A DNA stretch of 64,000 bases from Campanula takesimana. Its lineage: Eukaryota > Streptophyta > Magnoliopsida > Asterales > Campanulaceae. Location: assembly GCA_026119855.1 (NCBI GenBank), contig JAOWBW010000866.1:124001-188000 (forward strand), read 5' to 3'. The translations under genes and the position numbers were made by a program. Below are positions 1 to 10,082 of this stretch, one piece after another. Under the pieces are notes generated by a model. It ran no database searches. It had not been told where the DNA came from and was given only the letters and a program-made list of their open reading frames with translations. Every line of letters starts with the position of its first letter. Positions within the stretch are counted from its first letter, which is position 1.

Positions 1-20
1 AATTTTTATTTATAATACTT

Positions 21-128
21 GGGGTTGCAGATGGTTGTGGCGGCAGGGGTCGGAGGTCCGGCGAGACGGCGGTTGGGGTTGCAGATGGTTGTGGCGGCAG
101 GGGTCAGAGGTCCGGCGAGACGGCGGTT
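21..128. repeat. GC-rich tandem duplication, 54-bp unit x2
   Basis: A unit of about 54 bases, starting with GGGGTTGCAGATGG, occurs twice in direct succession with one difference (GGTCGGAG versus GGTCAGAG). It continues into a G-rich stretch to about 220 built from GGTGGCGG and CCGGTGG motifs. Open frames across it are low-complexity Arg/Gly/Pro and do not look like a real protein. Confidence 0.85.
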
Positions 129-220
129 GGCCGGAGGCCTGGCGGTGGCGGACCGGTAGCCGGTGGCGGCTCGCCGGTGGTGGTGGTCGGCGGCGGGCGG
201 TGGTGGTCAAGTGTAAAGGT

Positions 221-1122
221 GGCAGTCAAAATGGTCAAAGGTTAGAGGTGTTGGAGGATTTAATTTGGGTTGAGGGTATTTTTGCCATTTAAAGGGTACG
301 AGGGATTTATTGGTAAAATTGATTTGAACCTAAGGACCCTAAGGTAGAATTTGAAATGTTGTGTTTTTATTGGTAAATACCACATTCCCCTATGGACTTA
401 TTGGTAAAAATCCCATTAAATTATTATTTTTTTTCATATGAATTATTTTCCAGAAAACATTTTCCGTAGATTTACCAAACAACCAAAAACATGTTTATGT
501 CATTTTCCGGAAAACATTTTTCATTTTCCGGAAAACATTTTACAGGAAATCATTTTCCAGAAATTGTTTTACGCGAAACAAACGGAGCTTAGATAATCAA
601 TTCTCTCTGCGCCTAAATTGTAATGAATCGTCTGAATAGTATAAAGGAAGAAAAGAAACTTGCTGGAAAAGTGGAAAAGTCAAAGAGTCAAATTTGGAAA
701 AGTCAAATGCTCTGTCACCGGCTTGAAAACGGAGATCATTTTGCAAGTTCAAGAATTAAAGTGCTTCCAACATCATGCAAAAATCAATTCTCCACGAGAT
801 CTCAACTCATAATGCTTAACATGCACAGACCCAAATCGCCTTTGGGACAGTTCCAGAAAGTGGGAATCTCGGTTAGTTTGCCTAAAATTAAATTGATGCT
901 ATGTTTAGGACAAAAGTCGCAGCGATCCCAAACAGAATGAGATTCTTGAAGAGTCCAAGCAAATCTCGAGAGAGTATAAATCGAAAGCTTGAAAGAGTAT
1001 CGAAAACCTCCCAAAACTAAAGAATAAAAAAGTGGCGAAAAAATACTAAGCTTAAAGGTGCTAAACAAAAGAATATGTTTACAAAGATCGTCAACTAGTG
1101 GAGAAAATGTTAACGCAAGGAA
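221..1122. other. No recognisable gene; TTTTCCGGAAAA-rich stretch
   Basis: I see no gene here. Between about 440 and 585 the motif TTTTCCGGAAAACA and variants recur several times on both strands, as in decayed DNA-transposon ends. The part from about 600 to 1122 abuts the copia target site and could be internal sequence of the gypsy element whose 3' LTR lies at 6872-7194, but no coding motif proves this. Confidence 0.4.
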
Positions 1123-1127
1123 GTTAT

Positions 1128-2600
1128 TGTTGGGTTTTGCACTATGATGCGCAGCGGAATAAACCCAAAAGCCTAGATCCGTTCAAGATGATTAAATTAA
1201 TACGAAGTTGAATTTAGAATACTAACCGTGATGATGCTTTAAAATTTTCGGATCTTGAATCTTTGTTCTTCGCGCTCTTGAATCACGATCGCATGAACAC
1301 GCCTTGAATCGATGAATCACGAACTTGGAGGAGTTGAGATCAACGCCCTCAATGTGTATCCACGCACGAACGAATATCAAGAACACTTCTTAATCTGGAC
1401 TGCTAGATCCAAAGTGGCTATATGAAAACTAGGGTTCTTGTTCTTGAGGAAGAAGAAGACTAGTTTTTCTCTCTTGGAGGCTTTTAATATTGATTACAAT
1501 AATCACTTATGACCTAGGGTTTTAAGAGGGTATTTATACTTTTAAAACCCAACTAGTTTAGGTTTAAAAGTCTAATTCCCATCAAAACTCGGAGTCAAAA
1601 TTAAAATCCCGTCAAGCAATAGGTCCGGCCGGGTAGCACTAAAGGTCCGACCGAGTGTGGACTAAAGTCCGCCCGGATCTTGCCTTGGGTCTGGCCCGGT
1701 CAGTCCCTTGGTCCGCCAGGGTCCTATTCATGTTCCGGATTTCCTCTTAAAATCTAATTTTAAAACTTTTCCATTTTAGTCCTTTTCGAATTCGTTCTTT
1801 TGTGTGTGACCCCATAGGATTATATTAAGTTGGCAATGTGATCAAAACCATTTGATAACATAAATCATGAGCGGACTCTAGCAAGCCATCATGACTACCC
1901 AATTAATATAACTTTGTCAAAGTTCGTGAATCCTATTATAGATAATATCACAATCCCTTTGTCCACGATGTCATTGAGCGTAAGCCATAGTCAATGGTCA
2001 ACTTACAATGCCCAATACTTTTCTCGATTTCAAATAGTTGATAATACAAATGACATTGATCGTATTAATCCATTTGAGCATGGTCATACATTTCATCAAT
2101 ACTATTCATCGAGGGGCCCAAGTTTGACACCTCTCACGAAGAGGGACAAATTCCATCTTGACTTATTACACTTCCCTACATAGCTTCGATCATGCCAATC
2201 ATATCCTTTATAATTACTTGGATAAGAGTAACGTTTGACTATGTCAAACATGATCTCCATTATGTGGAAGACCGTAATAATCTCAGGTCTAAGGATTCAA
2301 TGATATAACTATTTTAGAGGTTTAATTATGACATCATGACCATGACATAAACCTCATAGTTGGGTCATGTCCAGTATGTATTCACCAACACACACCCATA
2401 AGTTTAACTTGTATCACATACACATGATCATCGAATTAAACTTATACTAGTTCTTCATAAGTACTAGGACAAAGATAATTATAACAAAACATGTAATAAC
2501 AACAATAATAATCTAAAACATCTTTTTATATAAATGAAAAGTGATAACAAACATTGTCAAACAACGTGCCAATGACTTGCCTAGGGCATATACACCAACA
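1128..2600 (-). repeat. Copia 3' LTR (left copy)
   Basis: This 1473-base LTR begins TGTTGGGTTTTGC and ends ACACCAACA in plus-strand coordinates. It is homologous to 4053-4359 plus 5893-6799, which form the other LTR. Between about 1620 and 1722 it carries five variants of GGTCCGGCCGGG, a near-palindromic motif repeated at short intervals. Confidence 0.92.
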
Positions 2601-2616
2601 ATCTCCCACTTGCACT
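2601..2616 (-). other. Polypurine tract of the copia element
   Basis: Read on the minus strand, this is GTGCAAGTGGGAGAT directly before the LTR start TGTTGG. That is the usual second-strand priming site just upstream of a copia 3' LTR, and it fixes the element's orientation. Confidence 0.85.
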
Positions 2617-4026
2617 AGGCCCAATCACTAATGTATCTAATACCCATGAACCTAACATGACCATCATGTTTAGCTTGCGGAAGTCCCTTTGTTAGTGGAT
2701 CAGCTATATTATCATCCGTTGGTACTCTACATATCTTCACGTCTTCCCTCTCTACGATTTCTCGAATGAGATGAAAACGCCTAAGTAAGTGTTTGGATCT
2801 TTGATGTGCTCTTGGTTCCTTTGCTTGAGCAATATCACCATTATTGTTACAATAAAGGTCTATTGGATTAGCAATGCTAGGAACCACCTCTAATTCAGTT
2901 ATGAATTTCTTGATCTAAACAGCCTATTTAGCAGCATCTGATGCAGCTAAATACTCAGCTTCCGTTGTAGAATCGGCTATTGTACTCTGCTTAGAACTCT
3001 TTTAGCTTACAGCACCACCGTTTAGCATAAACACAAAACCAGATTGCGATCTATAGACATCCTTATCGGTTTGGATGCTTGCATCTGTATAACCCCTTAC
3101 AACAAGATCATCTTCCAAACCTCCATAAATCAAGAACGAGTCTTTAGTCCTTCTCAAGTACATAAGAATTGTCTTGACTGCTATCCAGTGACTCTCACCA
3201 GGATCTGACTGGTATCTGCTCGTCATGCTCAAAGCATAAGAGACATCCGGTCTAGTAAATATCATGGCATACATAATGGATCCAATTGCCGAAGCATATG
3301 GGATCCCATTCACGCGCTCCCTCTCATCAGTTGTCTTAGGATACTGAGTCTTGCTAAGACTTTTACCATGTAACACTGGAAGGTTACCTCTCTTAGAGTT
3401 CTCCATACAGAATCTTTTAAGAACCTTGTCAATGTATGTACTTTGACTTAAACCAATCAGTCTTTTAGACCTATCAAGATAGATCTTAATTTTAAGGATG
3501 TATGCGGCTTCACCCATATCTTTCCTTGAAAAGCATTTTCCTAACCAAGTCTTTACATACTGAAGTGTAGGAACATCGTTTCCAATGATCAATATGTCAT
3601 CGACATATAGCACTAGAAATAGTACTACGCTCCCACTAATTTTCTTGTATACACAAGGTTCATCTTCATTCTTGATGAAGCCAAACTCTTTGACCAATTC
3701 ATCAAATCGAAGATTCTAACTCCTTGAGGCTTGCTTCAATCCTAGATGGATTTCTGCAACTTGCATACCTTATTAGAATTTTCTGGATTTACAAAACCTT
3801 CATGTTGTGTCATATACACATCCTCAAGTAGATTCTCGTTAAGGAACGCTGTTTTGACATCCATTTTCCATATCTCATAGTCAAAATATGCAGCTATGGC
3901 AATTAAAATTCTTATAGACTTGATCATTGCTACGGGTGATAAGGTTTCATCATAGTTAATACCATGAATCTGTTTATAACCTTTCGCTACAAGCCTAGCT
4001 TTATAAGTATGCACCTTTCCATCCAT
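2615..4026 (-). pseudogene. Copia pol remnant: reverse transcriptase and RNase H
   Basis: Three successive minus-strand frames make up the C-terminal part of a copia polyprotein. The first (3742-4026) has the reverse transcriptase start with KARLVAKGYKQ and MDVKTAFLN. The second (3002-3697) holds the catalytic YVDD box, then the connection region and the start of RNase H (YTDAS). The third (2615-2887) holds the RNase H end with ADPLTKGL. Frameshifts or stops separate the three, so no functional product is possible. In life the protein copies element RNA into DNA in cytoplasmic particles. The upstream edge at about 4030-4053 is a deletion junction fused straight to LTR sequence. Confidence 0.9.
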
Positions 4027-4359
4027 GTCAGTTTTCTTTTTGAAAACCCATTAGTTAAGACTTGATCTGGACTGCTAGATCCAAAATGGCTATATGAAAA
4101 CTAGGGTTCTTGTTCTTGAGGAAGAATAAGACTAGTTTTTCTCTCTTGGAGGCTTTCAATATTGATTACAATAATCACTTATGGCCTAGGGTTTTAAGAG
4201 GGGTATTTATACTTTTAAAACCCAACAAGTTTAGGTTTAAAAGTCTAATTCCCGTCAAAACTCGGAGTCAGAATCGAAATCCCGTCAAGCAATAGGTCCG
4301 GCCGGGTAGCACTAAGGGTCCGATCGAGTGTGGACTAAGGTCCACCCAGATCTTGCCTT

Positions 4360-5887
4360 TGTTGGGTTTCGTAGTAACATGCGCAGTGGAATTAAGCATT
4401 TAAAATTTTCATGAAACCCAAAGCCGTAGATTCGTTCATATGATTATATCAAATACATACAATATGAATACTAGAATACTAACCCTTGATGACTTTGAAT
4501 TTAGCCTTTGATCTTGGTGGAGAATTCGAAGCTTGATCACGAACAAGTAAGAACACGAACTTTGAAGATGATGAGCTTTAGCCTCTAGCGGTATCCACAC
4601 CTCGAACGAATATCAAGAGCACTTGATCTTGGTTTCTAGACCAAAATTATGAAACACACTTTCACAATTATATTGAACTATATGGAATTATGAATTCTTG
4701 AACTAGGATTCCAAATCTCTAAACAAGAATATTTTTCTCTCAATGAACTAGGTTAATTAACCTTAATGGCTGGTGAAAAAGACCTTATATAGGTCCTAGT
4801 CCTTAACCCTTAAGGACCTAGGATTCCTAACCTTAAAACTGGCACGGTCGTGCCCTAAAACTGGCACGGCCGTGCCACTAGGGTCGAGCCTGGCCTCCGA
4901 AATCTGATTATTGGCACGGTCGTGCTCTATAATCGGCACGGCCGTGCCTAGCACGGTCGTGCGTTATAACCAGCACGGTCGTGCCATCAGGTTCGAGCCA
5001 TGCTTCCCTTATGCCGATAATTGGCACGGTCGTGCCCTATAAGCGGCACGGTCGTGCCCGACCAGAAAAGCTCAAATCTTCATAATTCCAATTCAGTCCT
5101 TTGGGATTCGTTCTATTTGTGGTGACTCTCTAGGATTACACTATGTTGGCAATGAGTCCAAACATGAATCCATAAGATATGATTAGGTTCTAGCAAACCG
5201 TCATACCTACCCAAATAATGTAACTAGATACAAGTTCGCATTCCTTTTAGAATATGTCATAATCCTTTTGTCCTCGATGTCATTGAACACAAGTCATGGT
5301 CAACAAGTCAACTTGTCTTTGTTCAATACTTTCTCGATTCCGAATATGTTGATAATCCAAATGACATTGATCCAATCAATTCATTTGAGTTCGGCCGAAC
5401 ATTTTCATCAACATCATTCCTACGAGAAGCCCAAGCTTGACATTTCTCCGAAGAGGGACAAATCCATCACAGCTTATTATTCTTCCCTACATGAATCCGA
5501 TTATGCCAATCATACCCTTTATAACTACCCGATTAAAGGTAGCGTTTGAATATGTCAAACATAATGTTCATCAAGTGGAAGACTATAATAACTTCATGTC
5601 TAAGGATTCAAATGACATAACTAATATGAGATACATATATGACATTGACCATGATATAGATCTCATAAAGCTGGTCATGTCCAGTACCAAACAAGTACCC
5701 ATAAATCTAACATGATCATCCCATGATCATTTATAGCCTTTATACTAATACCAAACAAGTACTAGAGACGGAGATTATTATAAGTAAACATGAACAACAA
5801 TAATAATCAAAACATTTCTTTATTAATATGAATAAATGATAACAATTACAACGTTTATTAAACGTGCCTAGGGCACCAACACCAACA
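4360..5887. mobile_element. Solo copia-type LTR nested in the older copia LTR
   Basis: A 1528-base unit begins TGTTGGGTTTCG and ends CACCAACA, with a perfect 5-bp duplication GCCTT on both sides (4355-4359 and 5888-5892). The uninterrupted target is visible in the left LTR copy as CTTGCCTTGGGTC. No internal region is present, so this is a solo LTR left by LTR-LTR recombination. Parts of it resemble the host LTR (for example AGGATTACACTATGTTGGCA near 5130), so it comes from a related but distinct family. Confidence 0.93.
4841..5062. repeat. Array of GGCACGGYCGTGCC palindromes inside the solo LTR
   Basis: Eight copies of a 14-base palindrome, GGCACGGTCGTGCC or GGCACGGCCGTGCC with minor variants, lie in about 220 bases. 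They are separated by irregular spacers such as CTAAAACT and TATAATC. The spacing is too uneven for a simple tandem repeat. Confidence 0.9.
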
Positions 5888-6804
5888 GCCTTGGGTCCGG
5901 CCGGGTCAGTCCCTTGGTCCGCCCAGGTCCTATTCTTGTTCCAGATTTCCTATTAAAATCCAATTTTAAGACTTTTCCATTTTAGCCCTTTTCGAATTCG
6001 TTCTTTTGTGTGTGACCCCATAGGATTGTATTAAGTTGGAAATGTGATCAAAACCATTTGATAACATAAATCATAAGCGGACTCTAGCAAGCTATCATAA
6101 CTACCCAATTAATATAACTTTGTAAAGTTCATGAATCCTATTATAGATAATATCACAATCCCTTTGTCTACGATGTCATTGAGCGTAAGCCATGATCAAT
6201 GGTCAACTTACAATGCCCAATACTTTTCTCGATTCCAAATAGTTGATAATACAAATGACATTTATCGTATCAATCCATTTGAGAATGGCCATGCATTTCA
6301 TCAATACTATTCATCGAGGGGCCCAAGCTTGACACCTCTCACGAAGAGGGACAAATTTCATCTTGACTTATTACATTTCCCTACATAGCTTCGATCATGC
6401 CAATCATATCCTTTATAATTACTTGGTAAAGAGTAACGTTCGAATATGTCAAATATGATCTCCACTATGTGGAAGATCGTAATAATTTCAGGTCTAAGGA
6501 TTCAATGGTATAACTATTTTAGAGGTTTAATTATGACATCATGACCATGACATAAACCTCATAGTTGGGTCATGTCCAGTATGTGTTCACCAACATACAC
6601 CCATAAGTTTAATTTGTATCCCATACACATGATCATCGAATTAAACTTATACTTGTTCTTCATAAGTACTAGGGACGGAGATTATTATAACAAAACATGT
6701 AACAACAAATAATAATCTAAAACATCTCTTTATATAAATGAAAAGTGATAACAAACATTGTCAAACAACGTGACAATGACTTGCCTATATACACCAACAG
6801 TTAT

Positions 6805-7194
6805 ATGAATTACTAAGCAAATAACTCCTCAACTCGCTCATAAATAATCGAGCTAAGGTGTGGGGGGCTTCTGATGTGCACACACAGAAATGGCCATGTA
6901 ATTATCTTGAGCCCAAGAGGGCAAAATGGTCATTACAAGAGTAGGTTTAAGGCACATCTTCCATTATAAATAGAAGACTCTCTCTACTCCCCAAACCCTA
7001 AATTTCGTTTTATATTGAGTTATATATTATTGAGAGAGATACTGATTCTCACTCCCGAGGGTTTTGGGGAGAACCACCTCCTACAACTCACGGTGCCTTG
7101 TTTTGTAGGTTACTACCAGAGATTCAACCCAAAGGACTAATACACCCCTCGTATAGCTTTGGTACCCTCGTATGTGAAATTTTTGGTAGCATCA
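6805..7194 (+). mobile_element. 3' end of a Ty3/gypsy element: polypurine tract and LTR
   Basis: A purine-rich tract, AAGGTGTGGGGGGCTTC (6855-6871), is followed by an LTR-like unit at 6872-7194. It starts TGATGTGC and ends GGTAGCATCA, giving TGATG/CATCA inverted ends like the solo LTR at 57161-57619. It also shares the phrase ACTGATTCTCACTCCCGAGG with Tat-type LTRs in this window. No matching target duplication was found. The 5' part was probably lost or lies left of the copia insertion. Confidence 0.65.
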
Positions 7195-8175
7195 GAACAT
7201 TTGCTGAGAGCATGAGATGAGTCATCAAATTACCTTTTAAACCATTTACACCTCCTACTATAATTTAGCGTCTCTTCAACTAAGCATAAAGATGGTCCCA
7301 CAACTCTAGCATTCATATCCGTCTCACTTTTCCTTCATTTTTTTAATCAATTAACTTGATTATAATTACACCATTTCCTTGCTTGATTATAATTACTCCA
7401 TTTCCTTGCAGTATCTTGAAATGCGCAGATGTCCTTCCAAGAGAAACTTGGACACTGCCTCACATTAGCATTCAAAAAATCTACACGAAAATTTTTTGAC
7501 TTTTAGCACACTAATAATTAGCGCATCTGGATTAGCAATACGCCAACCGAGCCTCCAAATATTGTAGGAATCATCAACGTTGAATACATGAATACAAAGT
7601 ATAAAACACAAAAGGCTCTCAACAAACTGGAGAGAATACAGGCTCTCAACAAATGGAGATAATTTAACGGGTCTCAACAAAAGGAGGGAAGACATGAAAC
7701 AAAGAAGGATTAGTAACATAAATTCCGATTGCATTGAAAATGTTAGATCATAATAGAAACTGAATTTGTAAAACCTAAAAATAAATTTGAAAAATTAAAT
7801 CCCTAATTTCACAATTACAAACTGAGAAATTGACAACTAATAAAGGTGAAATAAGGGATGAATCAAAACAAAACAAAAGAAACAAAAAAAAGCAAGGGAA
7901 GAAGAATAAGATGAAGATCGTTAGAAGGAAAAGATGGAATATGACAGAGACAGGGCCGGCCCTGTGGGTAAGCGAGGGAAACGGTTGTTTAGAGCCTGTG
8001 GGTAAGCTAAGGGGTAAGCGAAGGTAGTCCTAATAATTAGATATTACATAATAATTATTGATATTAATTCATACAAAAAGTGTACTCAGAGATAATGATG
8101 GCCAACACTCAATCAGCATACTATTCAAATCAATCGGGAACATTCTCACATTAACAGTTTACATAAAAAAAAAAA
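7195..8175. other. Intergenic, no gene seen
   Basis: This is AT-rich sequence downstream of the PH-RhoGAP gene. Short open frames (for example 7465-7734 on the minus strand) lack recognisable domains. A few CTCTCAACAAA motifs recur between 7610 and 7690. Nothing else is supported. Confidence 0.5.
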
Positions 8176-8177
8176 TA

Positions 8178-8488
8178 CTCCCTCCGTCCCCTTTGATGCT
8201 TCACCTATTACCCAAATGGGTGTCCCGTTAAAAGCTTCACCATTTTTTAAAATGGTAAAAAATGTGGGCTCCACTTATCAACCCCACTCACTTCTTCATC
8301 TCACATACTTAAATTGTGGGTTCCACTTGTCATACCCACTAACTTTTCCATCTCACACATTTAAATTGTAAGCCCCACTTGTCATACATACTAACTTCTT
8401 CCCTCTCACAACCCTTCTAACACTCATCACTTTTCTTAATTTGTGTGCCCTCACCAAAATGGTGAAGTTTCAAATGGGAGGGAGGGAG
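8178..8488. mobile_element. Stowaway (Tc1/mariner-type) MITE
   Basis: The inverted ends CTCCCTCCGTCCC and GGGAGGGAGGGAG are flanked by the dinucleotide TA on each side (8176-8177 and 8489-8490). The length of 311 bases and the absence of coding sequence fit a Stowaway MITE. Confidence 0.92.
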
Positions 8489-8840
8489 TATTGAATTATC
8501 AAAAATAATGAATTATGCTCCCTTCCAAACAAATGTCAATTGAAGGAACTTTCTCACACCTACTACTTTACACATGAATAGACAACCCCTATCAGTTCTA
8601 GAAAAATACTTGGTGGGTTCTGAGGAAATACTGTTCACCTGAAAGTTTAAACTGACTCCATTACACAATAAAATATTATTATTTTCAGCTGAGAAATGAA
8701 GAAAAATGGATTAAAATGTTAAAGAAAGAGTTAAATCACATTACTAAAAAATTAATCAAAGCTATATACTATAGGAAAAAGGATGTACAGAGAGAAGACA
8801 CTGATGAGGGGATATTTCAACTCCTTATTTAGATCTTGGG

Positions 8841-9023
8841 TCAGTTCCAATGAGGTGATTGTTTATACATGCCATCCTGTGATGATGATGTTCCATAATT
8901 TAAGTCGAGGTTGTGTAGTTGTTCTATAAGCTGGGAGCGTCGTTCCTTGAAAAAATCGAGACGAGTTGTTAACTCTACCAAAGTGGATGATGCTGCTGAT
9001 TGATGTCTTGAGTAATCAATTAC
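8841..9023 (-). CDS. PH-RhoGAP visible exon 17: C-terminus and stop
   Basis: The acceptor is GTGTTGTAG. The exon encodes VIDYSRHQSAASSTLVELTT, then RLDFFKERRSQLIEQLHNLD, then LNYGTSSSQDGMYK, and ends HWN followed by TGA. It has 61 codons with no lesion. The 3' untranslated region should run left towards about 8500. Confidence 0.94.
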   Translation of the reverse strand, partial: VIDYSRHQSAASSTLVELTTRLDFFKERRSQLIEQLHNLDLNYGTSSSQDGMYKQSPHWN

Positions 9024-9319
9024 CTACAACACATAGCTCCGTTAGAACCAAAAAAACTGACAAAATAAGAAGAGGAATGAACGTCCATGAAGAAAAGTAT
9101 CAGACTTGGGAAAGAGGACGGAGATTGTTATGAACTCAAAATTGTATCCTGTCAAAATACAAAGTATGCGTGTTCCTTTTTGGCTCGTCCCATTGAAGTG
9201 TAACATTTGCTTCCAGTGAAAGCGTTTTTAAAACAAATTGATAAAACTATCCATAATTGGACTCTAGTTTGAATTTCATTGTTTCCAGGGGCAAAATTTT
9301 AGAGAATTTATCAATTTTC
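9024..9319. other. Start of last intron, no other feature
   Basis: This is AT-rich intron sequence between the last exon and the short copia element. I see nothing else in it. Confidence 0.5.
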
Positions 9320-9546
9320 TATTAGCCGAATATTGTGATGTCAATCACAATATTTCGGATCCCATGTTTATAGCCTAGGATTGTATATTTGCATATATCA
9401 ATATCTTCCTAGAATAGAGTCCAATATTTCCTATATTAGTTTAGGTCTTTGTATAGCTCTATATATTCTGTGTATAATTTCTGAATCAATCAAGGAAACA
9501 ATTTTCCCCAAAACTATTTCTTGTTCTTGCCGTATGCAGTCTAAGA
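9320..9546 (+). repeat. 5' LTR of the short copia, with terminal hairpin
   Basis: The LTR runs from TATTAGCC to CTAAGA. Its first 35 bases hold a perfect 11-base stem, AATATTGTGAT with ATCACAATATT around a GTCA loop, extended by CCG/CGG. Confidence 0.9.
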
Positions 9547-9559
9547 TGGTATCAGAGCC
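9547..9559 (+). other. Primer binding site, initiator tRNA-Met type
   Basis: TGGTATCAGAGCC lies directly after the 5' LTR end. It is the common plant copia primer site complementary to the 3' end of initiator tRNA-Met. Confidence 0.85.
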
Positions 9560-10082
9560 ACCGATCTATGGTGGCCTGACTTCCGCTGCTTCTACATGGG
9601 ACACGTGCAGGCCCAACGGCCCACGATTCTGCTCCGCGCCACCCGATTAACAAGTCCACGTTGTAAGCCTTGGCAAAGCCCGGCTACACGTGAAGGGGCG
9701 TGTAAGAGACAATTATCCCACATCTTCTAAAGAGAGAAACATGGACCGGTATATAGACTTGAGGAGTTACTCCCCTTATCACCAATTGGTTTTAAGGTGG
9801 AACCTCTAATATAGTCCATTGCCGGCCCAGTCCAGCCCATGCTAACACTCGGGCCTCTCGCTTCTTCTTACCCCATCTCTAATTCCGTTCCAGCTATCCT
9901 CTTTTGAACAGAACATCCCTGCAGATTTCCAGCTTGCGTCCGGCAGTCCCTCCACTTCGGACAGTTCCACTCACTCCCCTGCCAGTTCCAAATCTGCAGC
10001 AACTACCCCCTCTAGTTCGGCTGCTGACCATTCTACCTCTACAACAGGTTCCACATCGACACCTCCTCTTCGCTACAAGAAT

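Larger units (their letters stand above)
1128..6799 (-). mobile_element. Ty1/copia LTR retrotransposon, internally deleted, with a nested solo LTR
   Basis: The element reads on the minus strand. Its ends are TGTTGGG and CCAACA, and a perfect 5-bp target duplication GTTAT flanks it (1123-1127 and 6800-6804). The 3' LTR is at 1128-2600 and the 5' LTR at about 4053-6799, the latter interrupted by a solo LTR at 4360-5887. Between the LTRs only the C-terminal part of pol (reverse transcriptase and RNase H, 2615-4026) survives. Gag, protease, integrase, the primer binding site and the end of the 5' LTR are gone. The reverse transcriptase type (YVDD, ADPLTKGL) fits the Angela/Tork group; this lineage call is inference. 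Confidence 0.93.
4053..6799 (-). repeat. Copia 5' LTR (right copy), truncated and interrupted
   Basis: Sequence from CTGGACTGCTAGATCC (about 4061) matches 1399 onward in the left LTR. The match breaks at 4359, where the solo LTR sits, and resumes at 5893. The piece equivalent to 1128-1390 is missing, so the LTR end next to the primer site has been deleted together with most of the internal region. Confidence 0.9.

Noticed and set aside
623..1068. Two overlapping open frames on opposite strands
   Set aside because: No domain, composition bias or conserved motif; likely chance frames.
4841..5062. CRISPR-like array (short repeats with spacers)
   Set aside because: The genome is a plant, spacers are irregular in length and the repeats are simple palindromes inside an LTR.
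7465..8027. Hydrophobic minus-strand frame and Lys-rich plus-strand frame
   Set aside because: Low-complexity and without recognisable start context or domain.
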